Positions 16,778-25,476 of a stretch of 55,631 bases of DNA are shown here, in pieces; position 1 is the stretch's first letter, and each line of letters begins with the position of its first letter. The stretch is taken from NCBI GenBank assembly GCA_029007845.1, contig JAQXIP010000020.1, positions 1-55,631 on the forward strand, written 5' to 3'. Source of the stretch: Clostridiales bacterium. GTDB taxonomy: Bacteria; Bacillota; Clostridia; Lachnospirales; Lachnospiraceae. Below the pieces are notes generated by a model that saw only the letters and a list, made by a program, of their open reading frames with translations, did not search any database and was not told where the DNA came from. The translations under genes and the position numbers were made by a program.

Positions 16778-19432
16778 TTATATGACATCCAGAAAAATCG
16801 GCCACACATATACTAGAAAGATAGCAGCCGCTGCTACTGTATAGTATAGGACACTGCCCGCCTTTAAGACAAATCCCGGCAGCCGTTTTATCAGTTTCTT
16901 TCTTGCCTCCAGCCAATACAGCATTCCCGAAAATAGGATACTAATGATTGATAGCACGAATCCTTCTTTCAGACCACTTGGGAAAAAGCAAAGTTCAATC
17001 CGGTTTTCTCCTTTTGTCACAGGTACGCCAATAAAGCCTTTCTGAATAACCGGTGTGATCTCTGTCTTTACACCGTTCACCTTTGCACTCCACCCTTTCT
17101 GGTACTCAAGTGGAACAAGGAAATACCCATCCCGGTCTGAATCGAGATTACAGGAAAACCGATTGCCCTTAGCAACGATATTGGAAGCAGCATGGTTAGA
17201 CACCTGATCAATCAGCTGCTGCAGCACATCGTATGAGAGCTGTCCGATCTGGAAACTGTCTGCACTTCGAGCCCTCGTGTGAATCTGGATGGTCACAACT
17301 GCATCCTCAAAGGTTCCAAGACACAGAAGACCATTATGGAGCTTATTCGGAAATTTCTCCGTATTCCCTAATACATAGGAGTCCGGATACACCAGCCGCC
17401 CATTCACACGGATCGAAGCTTTTACTTTATCAACCGCATTAAAATAAAGAATCTTCTTTCCTTCTACCGGAATTCTTAACAGATAATCACATTCCGGCAG
17501 CTTCTCCACAGTACGGACACAATAGTCTGACAATTTCATAATCTCCAATAAATCCGCATCCGGTTCTATGCAGGATGCAAGCTCCTTCTGATAACCTAAT
17601 TTCCCTTCATCCTGCCATTCTGTTTCCATGAGAATCTGATCAGAGAACACGGTTCCAATCGGAAGCGTAAACCGATTGTCATAAACTTCAAAATCCTCTC
17701 CTTTTTTTTCTAATGCATAAGCAGTGGAATCAATCGGGTAGCTTGAAAAGGTTTTCTTTACGTTCAGAAGTGCATCCGAAAAGATGGTTCCTCCGCTGTC
17801 ATATGCCATCATATTGTTTGACGTATATCCAAGACGGGTCAGGGCATTAATATATCCCTGCTTTAAGTTATAGCTCCGGTTGGCAAGAGACGGATAATTC
17901 ATAATAATCGGATAATTACTTGGTATTCGGGTAGAATATGATTTGATCCTTGAAAGATTATCCTCCTTCTCTCCTAAGAGACTTTTCACTTTATAACTGT
18001 CTGTTACAATCTGTTCTCCTGCTTCATCAAGCGAAAGTGGTGCAAAATAACCATATGATAACAGAGCCGCCTGGACGCAGACAAGAATCACCGCATACAG
18101 GGCACCTCTGCTTTGCTTTTGTATCAGAATAAACATCCATATAATAGAAAGCAATGCAAAGGCAATGATGAAATAATGCATTGGCTCGCTATCCTGCATT
18201 TCCGACTGGTAGATTCCTTTATCAACAAATCTTTTCGCATACTGCCATACTGCCACTGCCACTGCCACTAAAGATACTCCAAAGAACAGACTATTTAATG
18301 CCACATGGCCCGTAACCTTTTTTATGATATCTTCAGATAAAAACCACGCAAAAAAATCCAGAGCTGAAAAGGTCAGCATAAAAGCAAAACGAAATGGGAA
18401 ACAGGCATAAGAACCAATGTGCCATACAAGATTCACCGCCTCAAAAATGATTGGCAGAATAAATACAACAACGGAAAGCACATGATACCAGAAAGTTTTG
18501 TTTTTCAATTGTCTGCCGATTAAGCATAATAATACAAGCGCTATGAGAACCTCGCTTCCAATGAGCATATATACTTTTTCATCCGGAGCATCGCAATAAA
18601 ATGGAGTCGTAATTGTGATATACATGCTTTCTGCTGCTCCGCTGCGGACAGAACTCGTCATCTGTAATGCCGACGGAATCGTAGACCAGGACGTACAGAC
18701 AAAACACACGAATGTGCTCCGGATTAACCGGCCAATTGCCTGGCTCCTTCGTTCCTTATCCATTCTGAGCATCAGGTAAAAAAAGCTGATAAAAATCAGA
18801 TACAGACACATCATGAAGGAAAAATAGATGTCCAGGCAAAGGCAGTAAGACAGGCACAATACATACCACCTGCTCTTCCCCTTTTCAAACATGGTAACAA
18901 GACTCATGTGAAGCAGTGGGAGAAGAATTACAAAATCCAGGAAAAAAATATTGGTGTAGTACTGTAATATGTATCCTGAAAATGCATACAGGATCGAAAG
19001 CGGCACCAGCCATTTTTTATCAACCTGGGTATATGACCTGTTAAGACAGAAGCAGATGGACAAAGCAGCTAAAACCATTTTTAGTATCACAAAAAAGGAT
19101 AAGGACTCCCAGACAGCCTCTCTTTTAACAAAATAAAAGAACAGGTTTGATGGGCGCAGCAAAAATTTTGCAATGGAAGCCACCCAGGAGACTCCTGCCC
19201 CGGAATTCCAGTCAAAAAGAACATTGGCTTTTCCATGCAGAATATCCCATAAATAAGTAAGACCTGGAACATTATCCTGTGTCATATCATAATAACTGAT
19301 TCGTGTATTCCCAAATGGATACACCCCTTTTACTGCATATACCCCAAGCATAATTGCGGTAATCAGAACCGGTAAAACAATATAGTACCAGTGTTTTTTG
19401 ATTTGCTCCGTTATTTTCAGATTCCCCTTCAT
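16778..19432 (-). CDS. YfhO family membrane protein
   Basis: This 884-residue membrane protein has the YfhO architecture. An N-terminal signal-anchor is followed by the external motif YDMTQDNVPGLTYLWDILHGK, many membrane helices up to about residue 480, a large extracytoplasmic domain (about 490-800), and C-terminal membrane helices. The family resembles GT-C glycosyltransferases, and Bacillus YfhO adds sugars to lipoteichoic acid. The N-terminal acidic residues fit such an active-site loop. The start overlaps the trmD stop as ATGA, an unusual insertion of an envelope gene into the trmD-rplS pair. The substrate is unknown. Confidence 0.85.
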   Translation of the reverse strand: MKGNLKITEQIKKHWYYIVLPVLITAIMLGVYAVKGVYPFGNTRISYYDMTQDNVPGLTYLWDILHGKANVLFDWNSGAGVSWVASIAKFLLRPSNLFFYFVKREAVWESLSFFVILKMVLAALSICFCLNRSYTQVDKKWLVPLSILYAFSGYILQYYTNIFFLDFVILLPLLHMSLVTMFEKGKSRWYVLCLSYCLCLDIYFSFMMCLYLIFISFFYLMLRMDKERRSQAIGRLIRSTFVCFVCTSWSTIPSALQMTSSVRSGAAESMYITITTPFYCDAPDEKVYMLIGSEVLIALVLLCLIGRQLKNKTFWYHVLSVVVFILPIIFEAVNLVWHIGSYACFPFRFAFMLTFSALDFFAWFLSEDIIKKVTGHVALNSLFFGVSLVAVAVAVWQYAKRFVDKGIYQSEMQDSEPMHYFIIAFALLSIIWMFILIQKQSRGALYAVILVCVQAALLSYGYFAPLSLDEAGEQIVTDSYKVKSLLGEKEDNLSRIKSYSTRIPSNYPIIMNYPSLANRSYNLKQGYINALTRLGYTSNNMMAYDSGGTIFSDALLNVKKTFSSYPIDSTAYALEKKGEDFEVYDNRFTLPIGTVFSDQILMETEWQDEGKLGYQKELASCIEPDADLLEIMKLSDYCVRTVEKLPECDYLLRIPVEGKKILYFNAVDKVKASIRVNGRLVYPDSYVLGNTEKFPNKLHNGLLCLGTFEDAVVTIQIHTRARSADSFQIGQLSYDVLQQLIDQVSNHAASNIVAKGNRFSCNLDSDRDGYFLVPLEYQKGWSAKVNGVKTEITPVIQKGFIGVPVTKGENRIELCFFPSGLKEGFVLSIISILFSGMLYWLEARKKLIKRLPGFVLKAGSVLYYTVAAAAIFLVYVWPIFLDVI

Positions 19433-20178
19433 TTCTTCTTTCTCCTTTTTTGTAACTTTGGCGGATTTTTAAGCATATATGCTTCATATAGCTCCGGTCT
19501 TGCCTTTTTGGTCCGCTCCATCGCCTGCTCTAACCGCCATGCTTCAATCTTGGCATGATTGCCGGTAAGCAGAATATCCGGCACCTTCTCACCCATGAAT
19601 TCCGGTGGTCGTGTATACTGGGGATACTCCAGCAGATCATTGGAAAAGCTTTCGGCCTCGGCAGAATCCTCATTATGAAGCACACCGGGAATGAGACGGG
19701 ATATGGTATCCATCATGACCATTGCCGGAAGCTCTCCTCCGGTCAGCACATAATCCCCAATTGACACCTGATCGGTCACTATTTTTTGAAGGACACGCTC
19801 ATCAATGCCTTCGTAATGCCCACACAGAAAAATCAAATCTTCTTCTTTCGCCAGTTCTTCCGCCATTTTCTGATGAAATGTGTGCCCCTGCGGAGTTAAA
19901 TAAATCGTCCGGGGAAGCCTGCCCTTTTCCTTTGTTCGATCCATTATTTTTTTTACAAGATCCTGGTGGCAGTCATACACCGGCTGTGCCTGCATCACCA
20001 TTCCGGCACCGCCGCCATAAGGATAATCGTCCACCCGGTTATGTTTGTCTTTTGAATAATCCCGGATATTAACCACATCCAAAGCTAATATTCCGTTTTT
20101 CAGTGCCCTCCCGGTAATGCTGATGTTCATGGCATGCTCAATCATTTCCGGAAACAGGGTCATGACATGATAATTCAT
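19429..20178 (-). CDS. trmD: tRNA (guanine37-N1)-methyltransferase
   Basis: TrmD methylates G37 next to the anticodon and so prevents +1 frameshifting. The 249-residue SPOUT protein shows the trefoil-knot motifs IYLTPQGHTFHQ, FLCGHYEGIDERV and SIGDYVLTGGELPA, and the catalytic Asp region DYPYGGGAGMVMQ. The length is typical, with a short basic tail (KLQKRRKKK). TAGGAGAG precedes the ATG. It follows rimM by 9 bp, the classic rimM-trmD order. Confidence 0.97.
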   Translation of the reverse strand: MNYHVMTLFPEMIEHAMNISITGRALKNGILALDVVNIRDYSKDKHNRVDDYPYGGGAGMVMQAQPVYDCHQDLVKKIMDRTKEKGRLPRTIYLTPQGHTFHQKMAEELAKEEDLIFLCGHYEGIDERVLQKIVTDQVSIGDYVLTGGELPAMVMMDTISRLIPGVLHNEDSAEAESFSNDLLEYPQYTRPPEFMGEKVPDILLTGNHAKIEAWRLEQAMERTKKARPELYEAYMLKNPPKLQKRRKKK

Positions 20179-20187
20179 TCTGCTCTC

Positions 20188-20697
20188 CTAGTCCAAAAGT
20201 CCCGGCATAAGATAAACCGTTACTATTTTTTGTTCCAAATCAATCTGTTTCACACAATCCTCAATAACCGGAAGGAGTACCTCTTTTCCATTTTCCATTT
20301 TTACGACAAATACATCATTGGCTGCAGTTGTTAACACTTCTGTCAGAATTCCAACCGGATTACCGTTTTCTTCCACAACCGTGCTGTCAATTACATCACA
20401 TAAAAAAAACTGTCCGGGCTCGAGCGGTACTGCCTGTTCTCTTGTAATAAGAAGATCGCTTCCTTTATATTTTTCGATCTCGTTTATATCGTCAAATCCT
20501 TTGAATTTCAGAATTACCATATTCTTAAAATATTTCACATTCTGAATATCCAGTCTGATTTTTTCTTTTCCAGTATCTACAAACACATATTCCAGATCAT
20601 CAAAACGCTCTTTTTCATCCGTTGTCGGAAAAACCTTCACTTCTCCACGAATTCCATGGGTGTTCGATATAACTCCTACCCGCAAATAATCTTCCAT
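20188..20697 (-). CDS. rimM: 16S rRNA processing / 30S maturation protein RimM
   Basis: RimM binds ribosomal protein S19 and assists assembly of the 30S head. The 169-residue protein has the N-terminal RimM barrel, opening [18 protein letters not shown], and a C-terminal PRC-barrel with the [12 protein letters not shown] and [14 protein letters not shown] segments. Size and motif order are standard. AAAGGAG lies upstream. A hairpin with a T-rich tail separates it from khpA. Confidence 0.96.
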   Translation of the reverse strand: MEDYLRVGVISNTHGIRGEVKVFPTTDEKERFDDLEYVFVDTGKEKIRLDIQNVKYFKNMVILKFKGFDDINEIEKYKGSDLLITREQAVPLEPGQFFLCDVIDSTVVEENGNPVGILTEVLTTAANDVFVVKMENGKEVLLPVIEDCVKQIDLEQKIVTVYLMPGLLD

Positions 20698-20714
20698 GTA
20701 TCTTTCTCCTTTAT

Positions 20715-20746
20715 GATGAAAGAAAGAGGATGCAACGACATCCTCT
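20715..20746 (-). terminator. Terminator-like hairpin between khpA and rimM
   Basis: AGAGGATG (20725-20732) and CATCCTCT (20739-20746) form a perfect 8-bp stem with a 6-nt loop. On the minus strand it is followed by TTTCTTTC. It could lower read-through from rpsP-khpA into rimM-trmD, which need less product than ribosomal proteins do. Confidence 0.6.
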
Positions 20747-20770
20747 AAACCGATTCATTCCCCAGACTAC

Positions 20771-21001
20771 TTATTGGGCAATCTCAACATTCACTTTTTT
20801 ATCTTCTTTGGATGCAGCAGCTTTCACCACCGTGCGAATGGACTTCGCAATCCGCCCCTGCTTTCCAATCACCTTTCCCATATCATCTGGTGCTACTTTT
20901 AATTCTAATGTAATGCCTTCTTCGTTCTCACTTTCCGTAACGGTTACCTGTTCCGGATGATCAACTAAAGCCATGGCAATTATTTTAACTAATTCTTTCA
21001 T
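20771..21001 (-). CDS. khpA: KH domain RNA-binding protein KhpA (YlqC)
   Basis: A 76-residue protein made of one KH domain, with the MGKVIGKQGRIAKSIRTVV stretch carrying the GxxG nucleic-acid loop (GKQG). KhpA works with KhpB in Gram-positive bacteria as an RNA chaperone that affects cell elongation and small-RNA regulation. The position between rpsP and rimM is the conserved one. GAGGCGG lies upstream of ATG. Confidence 0.95.
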   Translation of the reverse strand: MKELVKIIAMALVDHPEQVTVTESENEEGITLELKVAPDDMGKVIGKQGRIAKSIRTVVKAAASKEDKKVNVEIAQ

Positions 21002-21120
21002 TCTTCCGCCTCACTTTCCGCGAAGATTGTGCGAAGCAAAGGGATGTGCGCAAAATGCGCATCACGGATTAACCCGTTCCCCTGCCTGTGGCACGACATG
21101 ACTGGCCTGACAATCAGATA

Positions 21121-21360
21121 TTACATAATACCAGCATTTTTCATGAGTTTCGCAACTACATCTGTAGGCTGTGCTCCTTTGGATAACCAATCCTTTGCAG
21201 CTTCCTCATCAATTTTGAAAGCACTAGGCTCCTGATTTGGATCATAAGTTCCGATCTCTGCGATGCATTTTCCATCACGAGGGGATCTCTCATCTGCAAC
21301 TACGATTCGGTAGAAAGGTGCTTTTTTCTGTCCCATTCTTTTTAAACGAATCTTTACCAT
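21121..21360 (-). CDS. rpsP: 30S ribosomal protein S16
   Basis: S16 binds early to 16S rRNA and stabilises the 30S body. The 79-residue protein has the family start [20 protein letters not shown] and continues [20 protein letters not shown]. The ATG follows AAGGAGGTG. It lies 29 bp after ffh, in the ffh-rpsP-khpA-rimM-trmD order conserved in Firmicutes. The 119 bp after it contain only a small GC hairpin near 21047-21061. Confidence 0.97.
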   Translation of the reverse strand: MVKIRLKRMGQKKAPFYRIVVADERSPRDGKCIAEIGTYDPNQEPSAFKIDEEAAKDWLSKGAQPTDVVAKLMKNAGIM

Positions 21361-21389
21361 GTCTTTTTCACCTCCTTATAATCTGCTGT

Positions 21390-22742
21390 CTATTTGAAAC
21401 CAAATGGCATTTTAACCCGGCCTTTTTTCATTGCCTTGCTATTCATCATGCCATTCATCTGCTTCATCATTTTTTTCATCTGTTCCTGCTGTTTGACAAG
21501 CCGGTTTACTTCACTGATATCCACACCGGCTCCGCTGGCGATCCTTCTTTTTCTGGAAGGATTCAAGATAGACGGATTGGCTCTTTCTTCCTTTGTCATG
21601 GACTGGATCATAGCTTCAATTCCTTTAAACATGCTTTCATCCACTTCCACATCCGCCGGCAGGTTCATGCCCATCCCCGGCAGCATTCCAATAATACTGG
21701 AGATTCCACCCATTTTCCGCATCTGTTCCATAGAAGTCAGATAATCATTAAAGTCAAACTCTGATTTCCGGAACTTTTCTTCCATCGCCTTGGCTTCTTC
21801 CTCATCAATCTGAGCCTGGGCTTTGTCAATCAGCGTCAGGATATCACCCATTCCGAGAATTCTCGAAGCCATCCGGTCTGGATAGAACTGTTCCAGATCC
21901 TCCAGCTTTTCACCCATACCAATATAAAGAATCGGGCGCCCGGTTACGGAACGGATCGATAACGCTGCACCACCTCTTGTATCACCATCCAGCTTTGTCA
22001 GGATGACACCGTCAATGGATAATTTATCATGAAAGGTGGATGCAACATTTACGGCATCCTGTCCTGTCATTGCATCAACAACGAGCACAGTCTGGCATAT
22101 ATCCAGCTTTTCTTTGATTTCTACCAATTCCGTCATCATTTCTTCATCTACATGCAGACGGCCGGCGGTATCAAGAATCACCACATTCATACCATTTGCT
22201 TTTGCATGTTCTACGGCTGCTTTTGCAATATTCAGCGGTTTATGACCGTCTCCCATGGAAAAAACCTCTACTCCCTGTTTTTCCCCGTTGATCTGCAATT
22301 GTTTGATTGCCGCAGGACGATAGACGTCACAAGCCACAAGTAATGGCTTTCTGCCCTTTTGCTTTAGCTTCCCTGCAATTTTGGCACAGGTCGTGGTTTT
22401 ACCTGCTCCCTGAAGACCGCACATCATAATGATGGATAATTCATTTGCCGGGCGGAGCATAAGCTCGGTTGTCTCAGATCCCATCAAACGGATCATTTCC
22501 TCATTCACAATCTTAATAACCATCTGTCCCGGTGTCAGACTGTTCATCACATCCTGACCAACGGCTCGTTCCTGTACGGTCTTAATAAAACTCTTTACGA
22601 CTTTGAAGTTTACATCAGCCTCTAATAAGGCCATTTTAACTTCTTTTAAGGCGGTCTTTACATCTTCCTCGGAAAGCCGGCCTTTTCCTCTGAGGTTCTT
22701 AAAAACATTCTGTAGTTTTTCTGTTAAGCTGTCAAATGCCAT
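21390..22742 (-). CDS. ffh: Signal recognition particle GTPase Ffh
   Basis: Ffh binds 4.5S/6S RNA and hydrophobic signal sequences and delivers ribosomes to FtsY for membrane insertion. The 450-residue protein has the N domain, the G domain (GLQGAGKTTT, DTAGRLHVD, TKLDGDTRGGAALS) and a methionine-rich M domain (about 300-450), which includes the SRP-RNA-binding SGAGVDISEVNRL segment. AAGGGG precedes the ATG. It is encoded directly downstream of ylxM, as in Bacillus. Confidence 0.98.
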   Translation of the reverse strand: MAFDSLTEKLQNVFKNLRGKGRLSEEDVKTALKEVKMALLEADVNFKVVKSFIKTVQERAVGQDVMNSLTPGQMVIKIVNEEMIRLMGSETTELMLRPANELSIIMMCGLQGAGKTTTCAKIAGKLKQKGRKPLLVACDVYRPAAIKQLQINGEKQGVEVFSMGDGHKPLNIAKAAVEHAKANGMNVVILDTAGRLHVDEEMMTELVEIKEKLDICQTVLVVDAMTGQDAVNVASTFHDKLSIDGVILTKLDGDTRGGAALSIRSVTGRPILYIGMGEKLEDLEQFYPDRMASRILGMGDILTLIDKAQAQIDEEEAKAMEEKFRKSEFDFNDYLTSMEQMRKMGGISSIIGMLPGMGMNLPADVEVDESMFKGIEAMIQSMTKEERANPSILNPSRKRRIASGAGVDISEVNRLVKQQEQMKKMMKQMNGMMNSKAMKKGRVKMPFGFK

Positions 22743-22755
22743 AAAACCCCTTCTT

Positions 22756-23151
22756 TCAAAATTCTTCTAAAATCTCATATGCCAGACTGGAAATCTCCTT
22801 TAATGCAACACTGACCCGTTCGTCCTGTTCCTCTTTTGCGATGGAGTCCGCCCGCTTCTGTATCTCATGCACCTGCTCCTTCATCAAATGAAACTTATGC
22901 ACAAGCTGTAAACGCTGTTCATACTCCCGAAGCTCCTTCCGGCAGCGCCTTATCACTTCATAAACCGCCTGTCTGGACATATTCTTCTCTTTTGCAATCT
23001 CCGACAATCCATAATTATCAAGAATATACGCTTCAAATATGGAACGCTTCTGCTCTTTTAACAGAGCACCATAAAAATCATATAGTAATGATAATTCCAC
23101 CATCTCTTCCAGCTTATCCGGCTTCTGTTCTAATTTCTTTGACTGAACCAT
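22756..23151 (-). CDS. ylxM: YlxM helix-turn-helix protein
   Basis: YlxM is a small sigma-like helix-turn-helix protein encoded beside ffh, and in streptococci it modulates the signal recognition particle. The conserved LLYDFYGALLKEQKR and YGLSEIAKEKNMSRQAVYEVI (the HTH) are present, followed by a long coiled-coil tail. I place the start at the ATG at 23149-23151 (131 residues), with GGTGGTGAT upstream. A longer frame to 23193 would begin inside the -35 box of the promoter, so it is excluded. An internal ATG at 23106 would give 116 residues, nearer the Bacillus length, but has poor ribosome binding site spacing. Confidence 0.9.
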   Translation of the reverse strand: MVQSKKLEQKPDKLEEMVELSLLYDFYGALLKEQKRSIFEAYILDNYGLSEIAKEKNMSRQAVYEVIRRCRKELREYEQRLQLVHKFHLMKEQVHEIQKRADSIAKEEQDERVSVALKEISSLAYEILEEF

Positions 23152-23169
23152 ATTATCACCACCAGATGC

Positions 23170-23198
23170 ATTGTACTGTATTTGGCATGTCATGTCAA
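23170..23198 (-). promoter_or_regulatory. Consensus sigma-A promoter of the ylxM-ffh run
   Basis: TTGACA (23193-23198), a 17-bp spacer and TACAAT (23170-23175) form a near-perfect promoter. Transcription should start around 23163, leaving a leader of only about 12 nt before the ylxM ATG. It presumably drives ylxM-ffh-rpsP and part of the genes beyond. Confidence 0.88.
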
Positions 23199-23227
23199 GT
23201 ATTTTTATTTACATTGTTGAAACTTCC

Positions 23228-23443
23228 GTAACAGTTCAGCCGTAACGAGCGCACAGCCGCTGAAAGCATGCAGAATATCAGGTACCATGAAATATCCCTT
23301 TGAACACGTCGGCACTTGGTTTTGCGTTTTTTTCAAAACCTTAGTACCGCTACGTGTTCACCGGAGCGAAAGCGGGTATTTCATGGTACCTGATATTCTG
23401 CGAGCTTTCGGCGGCTGTGCGCTCGTTACGGCTGAACTATTAC
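23228..23443. repeat. 216-bp palindromic dispersed repeat, copy A
   Basis: The element starts GTAACAGTTCAGCCG and ends with its reverse complement (one mismatch). The outer arms, about 70 bp each, are nearly complementary and include CAGAATATCAGGTACCATG; the inner part also pairs (TGAACACGT / ACGTGTTCA), and the apex is GGTTTTG / CAAAACC. The whole element can fold into one long hairpin. A copy with about 11 differences lies at 42295-42510. It encodes no credible protein; the similar short frames in both copies simply reflect the shared DNA. It sits 12 bp after the methyltransferase stop and before the ylxM promoter, so it may end the glycan transcript. Confidence 0.9.
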
Positions 23444-23455
23444 AAGCTTCCCACA

Positions 23456-24304
23456 TTATTCTTTATGGCAGCAGACGAGTACACTGGTTCCAAACGGAAT
23501 CGTCTTTTTCTTTAAGATTGCCTTTTTCTCAATCTTCTCAAACACTCCCAATATCCCATCGATCAGTTTGGAAGGATGGTCAAACTGTTTATGGGCAATT
23601 TCTTCCTGCTCCTTTTTGCTTCTTCCTTCCACCCGTTTGATAATCCCAAGCCGCTCAAATCCTACACGGAAGACAGCAACCGGAAGCCATAGGAACGAAA
23701 AAAAATAAGTACAATAATCAATGCAAAAACCATGCTGCTGTAAAATCGTTTCCAGTCTTTTTTTCCGGTATCTTCGAAAGTGTCCTGCACTGTCATCTTC
23801 ACTGGACCACAAACAAGGGAATGCAGGGACGGTTAAAATCAGTTTTCCCTCTTTTTTCATCGTATGGGATAACGTATCAAGCATCATTTCCTCGTCTTCA
23901 ATATGCTCGAGTACATCCAGCATAATCAGCTGCTCAATACTGTTTTCTTCAAAGTCAGAGCGGTTCAGAGTACCACAGACGATATTTGCGACCCCTCTTT
24001 TTTTTCCATGTTTACATCCAAAAGGCGATGGTTCCAGCAAAACCATGGAAAAACCTGCCTTTTGAAGGCGGCTTGCAGAATAACCATTTCCTCCTCCTAC
24101 GTCAAAAGTAGGACGTTTATTATGATACGTTTTTTTCATCAGCATTTTGATAATGGAAATCCGGTATTGAAACCACCATGATCCGTCTTCAAGCTGATAC
24201 AGGCTTTCCTGCTGTTCTTCCGAAAAGGCACTATCAACTTGTCCGTTCTCTTTTTTCATCCAGATTCCATCGATACATTTCCACTGTCCATCCTGCCCGT
24301 TCAT
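23456..24304 (-). CDS. Class I SAM-dependent methyltransferase
   Basis: The central region has a SAM-binding motif I (FDVGGGNGYSASRLQKAGF), an acidic end of strand 2 (LLEPSPFG), and LIMLDVLEHIEDEEMML, typical of Methyltransf_11/23 enzymes acting on small molecules or sugars. An N-terminal segment with two Trp-rich repeats and a C-terminal hydrophobic stretch (FFSFLWLPVAVFRVGF) suggest membrane association. The start is put at the ATG at 24302-24304, preceded by AGGGGG; an ATG 15 bp upstream overlaps the previous stop and lacks a ribosome binding site. It is the last gene of the glycan-like operon. The substrate is unknown, possibly a lipid-linked sugar. Confidence 0.82.
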   Translation of the reverse strand: MNGQDGQWKCIDGIWMKKENGQVDSAFSEEQQESLYQLEDGSWWFQYRISIIKMLMKKTYHNKRPTFDVGGGNGYSASRLQKAGFSMVLLEPSPFGCKHGKKRGVANIVCGTLNRSDFEENSIEQLIMLDVLEHIEDEEMMLDTLSHTMKKEGKLILTVPAFPCLWSSEDDSAGHFRRYRKKRLETILQQHGFCIDYCTYFFSFLWLPVAVFRVGFERLGIIKRVEGRSKKEQEEIAHKQFDHPSKLIDGILGVFEKIEKKAILKKKTIPFGTSVLVCCHKE

Positions 24305-24318
24305 TTCGAACCCCCTCA

Positions 24319-25437
24319 TTATTTTGTGCCGGAAGAAGAAACCTCTGCATATAATACCAGATCCCTGGTCCAGGCATTTTCATGCTGTCTTAGATAAAGC
24401 CGGTAATCTTGATTTAATTCCTTTACGTATAACGGAAGCTGCCAGATATCTTCTATTTTATGGTAACAGCAGATCGCAAGCTTCGGCTTATTCTGCTGAA
24501 TCGTATGGATGGCTCCCTTAAGCCCTTCATATTCGGAGCCTTCGATGTCCAGCTTTATAAAAGTTGCGTCCGGAACTTCCTGATCAATGGTCGTAACCGG
24601 CACAAGAATACCTTCTTTTTTCTCATTTTCCAAAGTAAATTTTGATGACATATCACTGTTTACCTGAAAAGAGAGACTGCCCACACTTCCAAAAATACCT
24701 TTCTCAATTACGCTTACTTTTTGATCATTTTCTGTGGCAGCTTTTAATAAATTAAAATTATTGTGATCCGGTTCAAAGGCAACGTATTTTTTATAATCAA
24801 TGTTGTTCTTGAGAAAACTCTCATAGGTGTCACCATTAAAGGCTCCACCGTCTACAAATACTTCCGGTTTTTCCCATTGAAACAGGGAATTAAAATATTC
24901 CGTTCCGGAATGCTCTGCAACCGGTTCGAGATATTTCCGGTTGTTTCCACTTAATTTTGCCTTTAAAAATGCAATCATGGTTTCTCTGGACAATTCATCT
25001 TCCCATAACGAAAATGCTTCCTCGATCCTATCCTGGTTTTCTTTCAGATCATCAATTGATAAAAAGGATCTTCCAGCTGGATAACTGTGTCCAAAGAAAA
25101 ACACATCCAGCACATCCGGATTGTTGCAAAACTCTTTTGTTCTTTCTTCAATTACATTCGGACTGGAAACACAGACAACCACAGCCACTTTCTTGTATTT
25201 TGCAATACAGTCCATAAGTGTCAGGTCAGACGCATCTGTTTTATATTTTTCATCCACAAAGGCATCCTCGATCCGAATTCCTTCCTTCTCAAGGAACTTC
25301 TTTACCTCATTACCAAATTCCCCTTTTCCATATTGAACCACGGGGATCTTTTTTTCTTGGTATCCCCTTAATTTTTCCAGCTTGTCCTGTCTCTCCTTTT
25401 CACAGTTTAATAACTCATTCATTGATAAAGCACTCAT
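24319..25437 (-). CDS. FkbM family methyltransferase with N-terminal nucleotide-binding-like region
   Basis: The C-terminal half (about 180-365) is an FkbM methyltransferase domain: VFVDGGAFNGDTYESF is the SAM motif, followed by VAFEPDHNN and FIKLDIEGSEYEGLKGA. FkbM enzymes O-methylate sugars and polyketides. The N-terminal 150 residues (VVQYGKGEFGNEVKKFL) resemble the Rossmann-like domain found in front of many such enzymes in surface-glycan clusters. The start is the ATG at 25435-25437, with AAGGAG 8 nt upstream. It probably methylates the sugar made by the neighbouring aminotransferase pathway. Confidence 0.85.
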   Translation of the reverse strand: MSALSMNELLNCEKERQDKLEKLRGYQEKKIPVVQYGKGEFGNEVKKFLEKEGIRIEDAFVDEKYKTDASDLTLMDCIAKYKKVAVVVCVSSPNVIEERTKEFCNNPDVLDVFFFGHSYPAGRSFLSIDDLKENQDRIEEAFSLWEDELSRETMIAFLKAKLSGNNRKYLEPVAEHSGTEYFNSLFQWEKPEVFVDGGAFNGDTYESFLKNNIDYKKYVAFEPDHNNFNLLKAATENDQKVSVIEKGIFGSVGSLSFQVNSDMSSKFTLENEKKEGILVPVTTIDQEVPDATFIKLDIEGSEYEGLKGAIHTIQQNKPKLAICCYHKIEDIWQLPLYVKELNQDYRLYLRQHENAWTRDLVLYAEVSSSGTK

Positions 25438-25476
25438 TTTGAACACTCCTTTTGTATTGTCTTGTTTATCCTTGCA

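Noticed and set aside
23287-23640. Plus-strand reading frame with a near twin at 42309, as a duplicated small protein
   Set aside because: The likeness comes only from the shared palindromic repeat. There is no ribosome binding site, and the frame runs on into the antisense of the methyltransferase.
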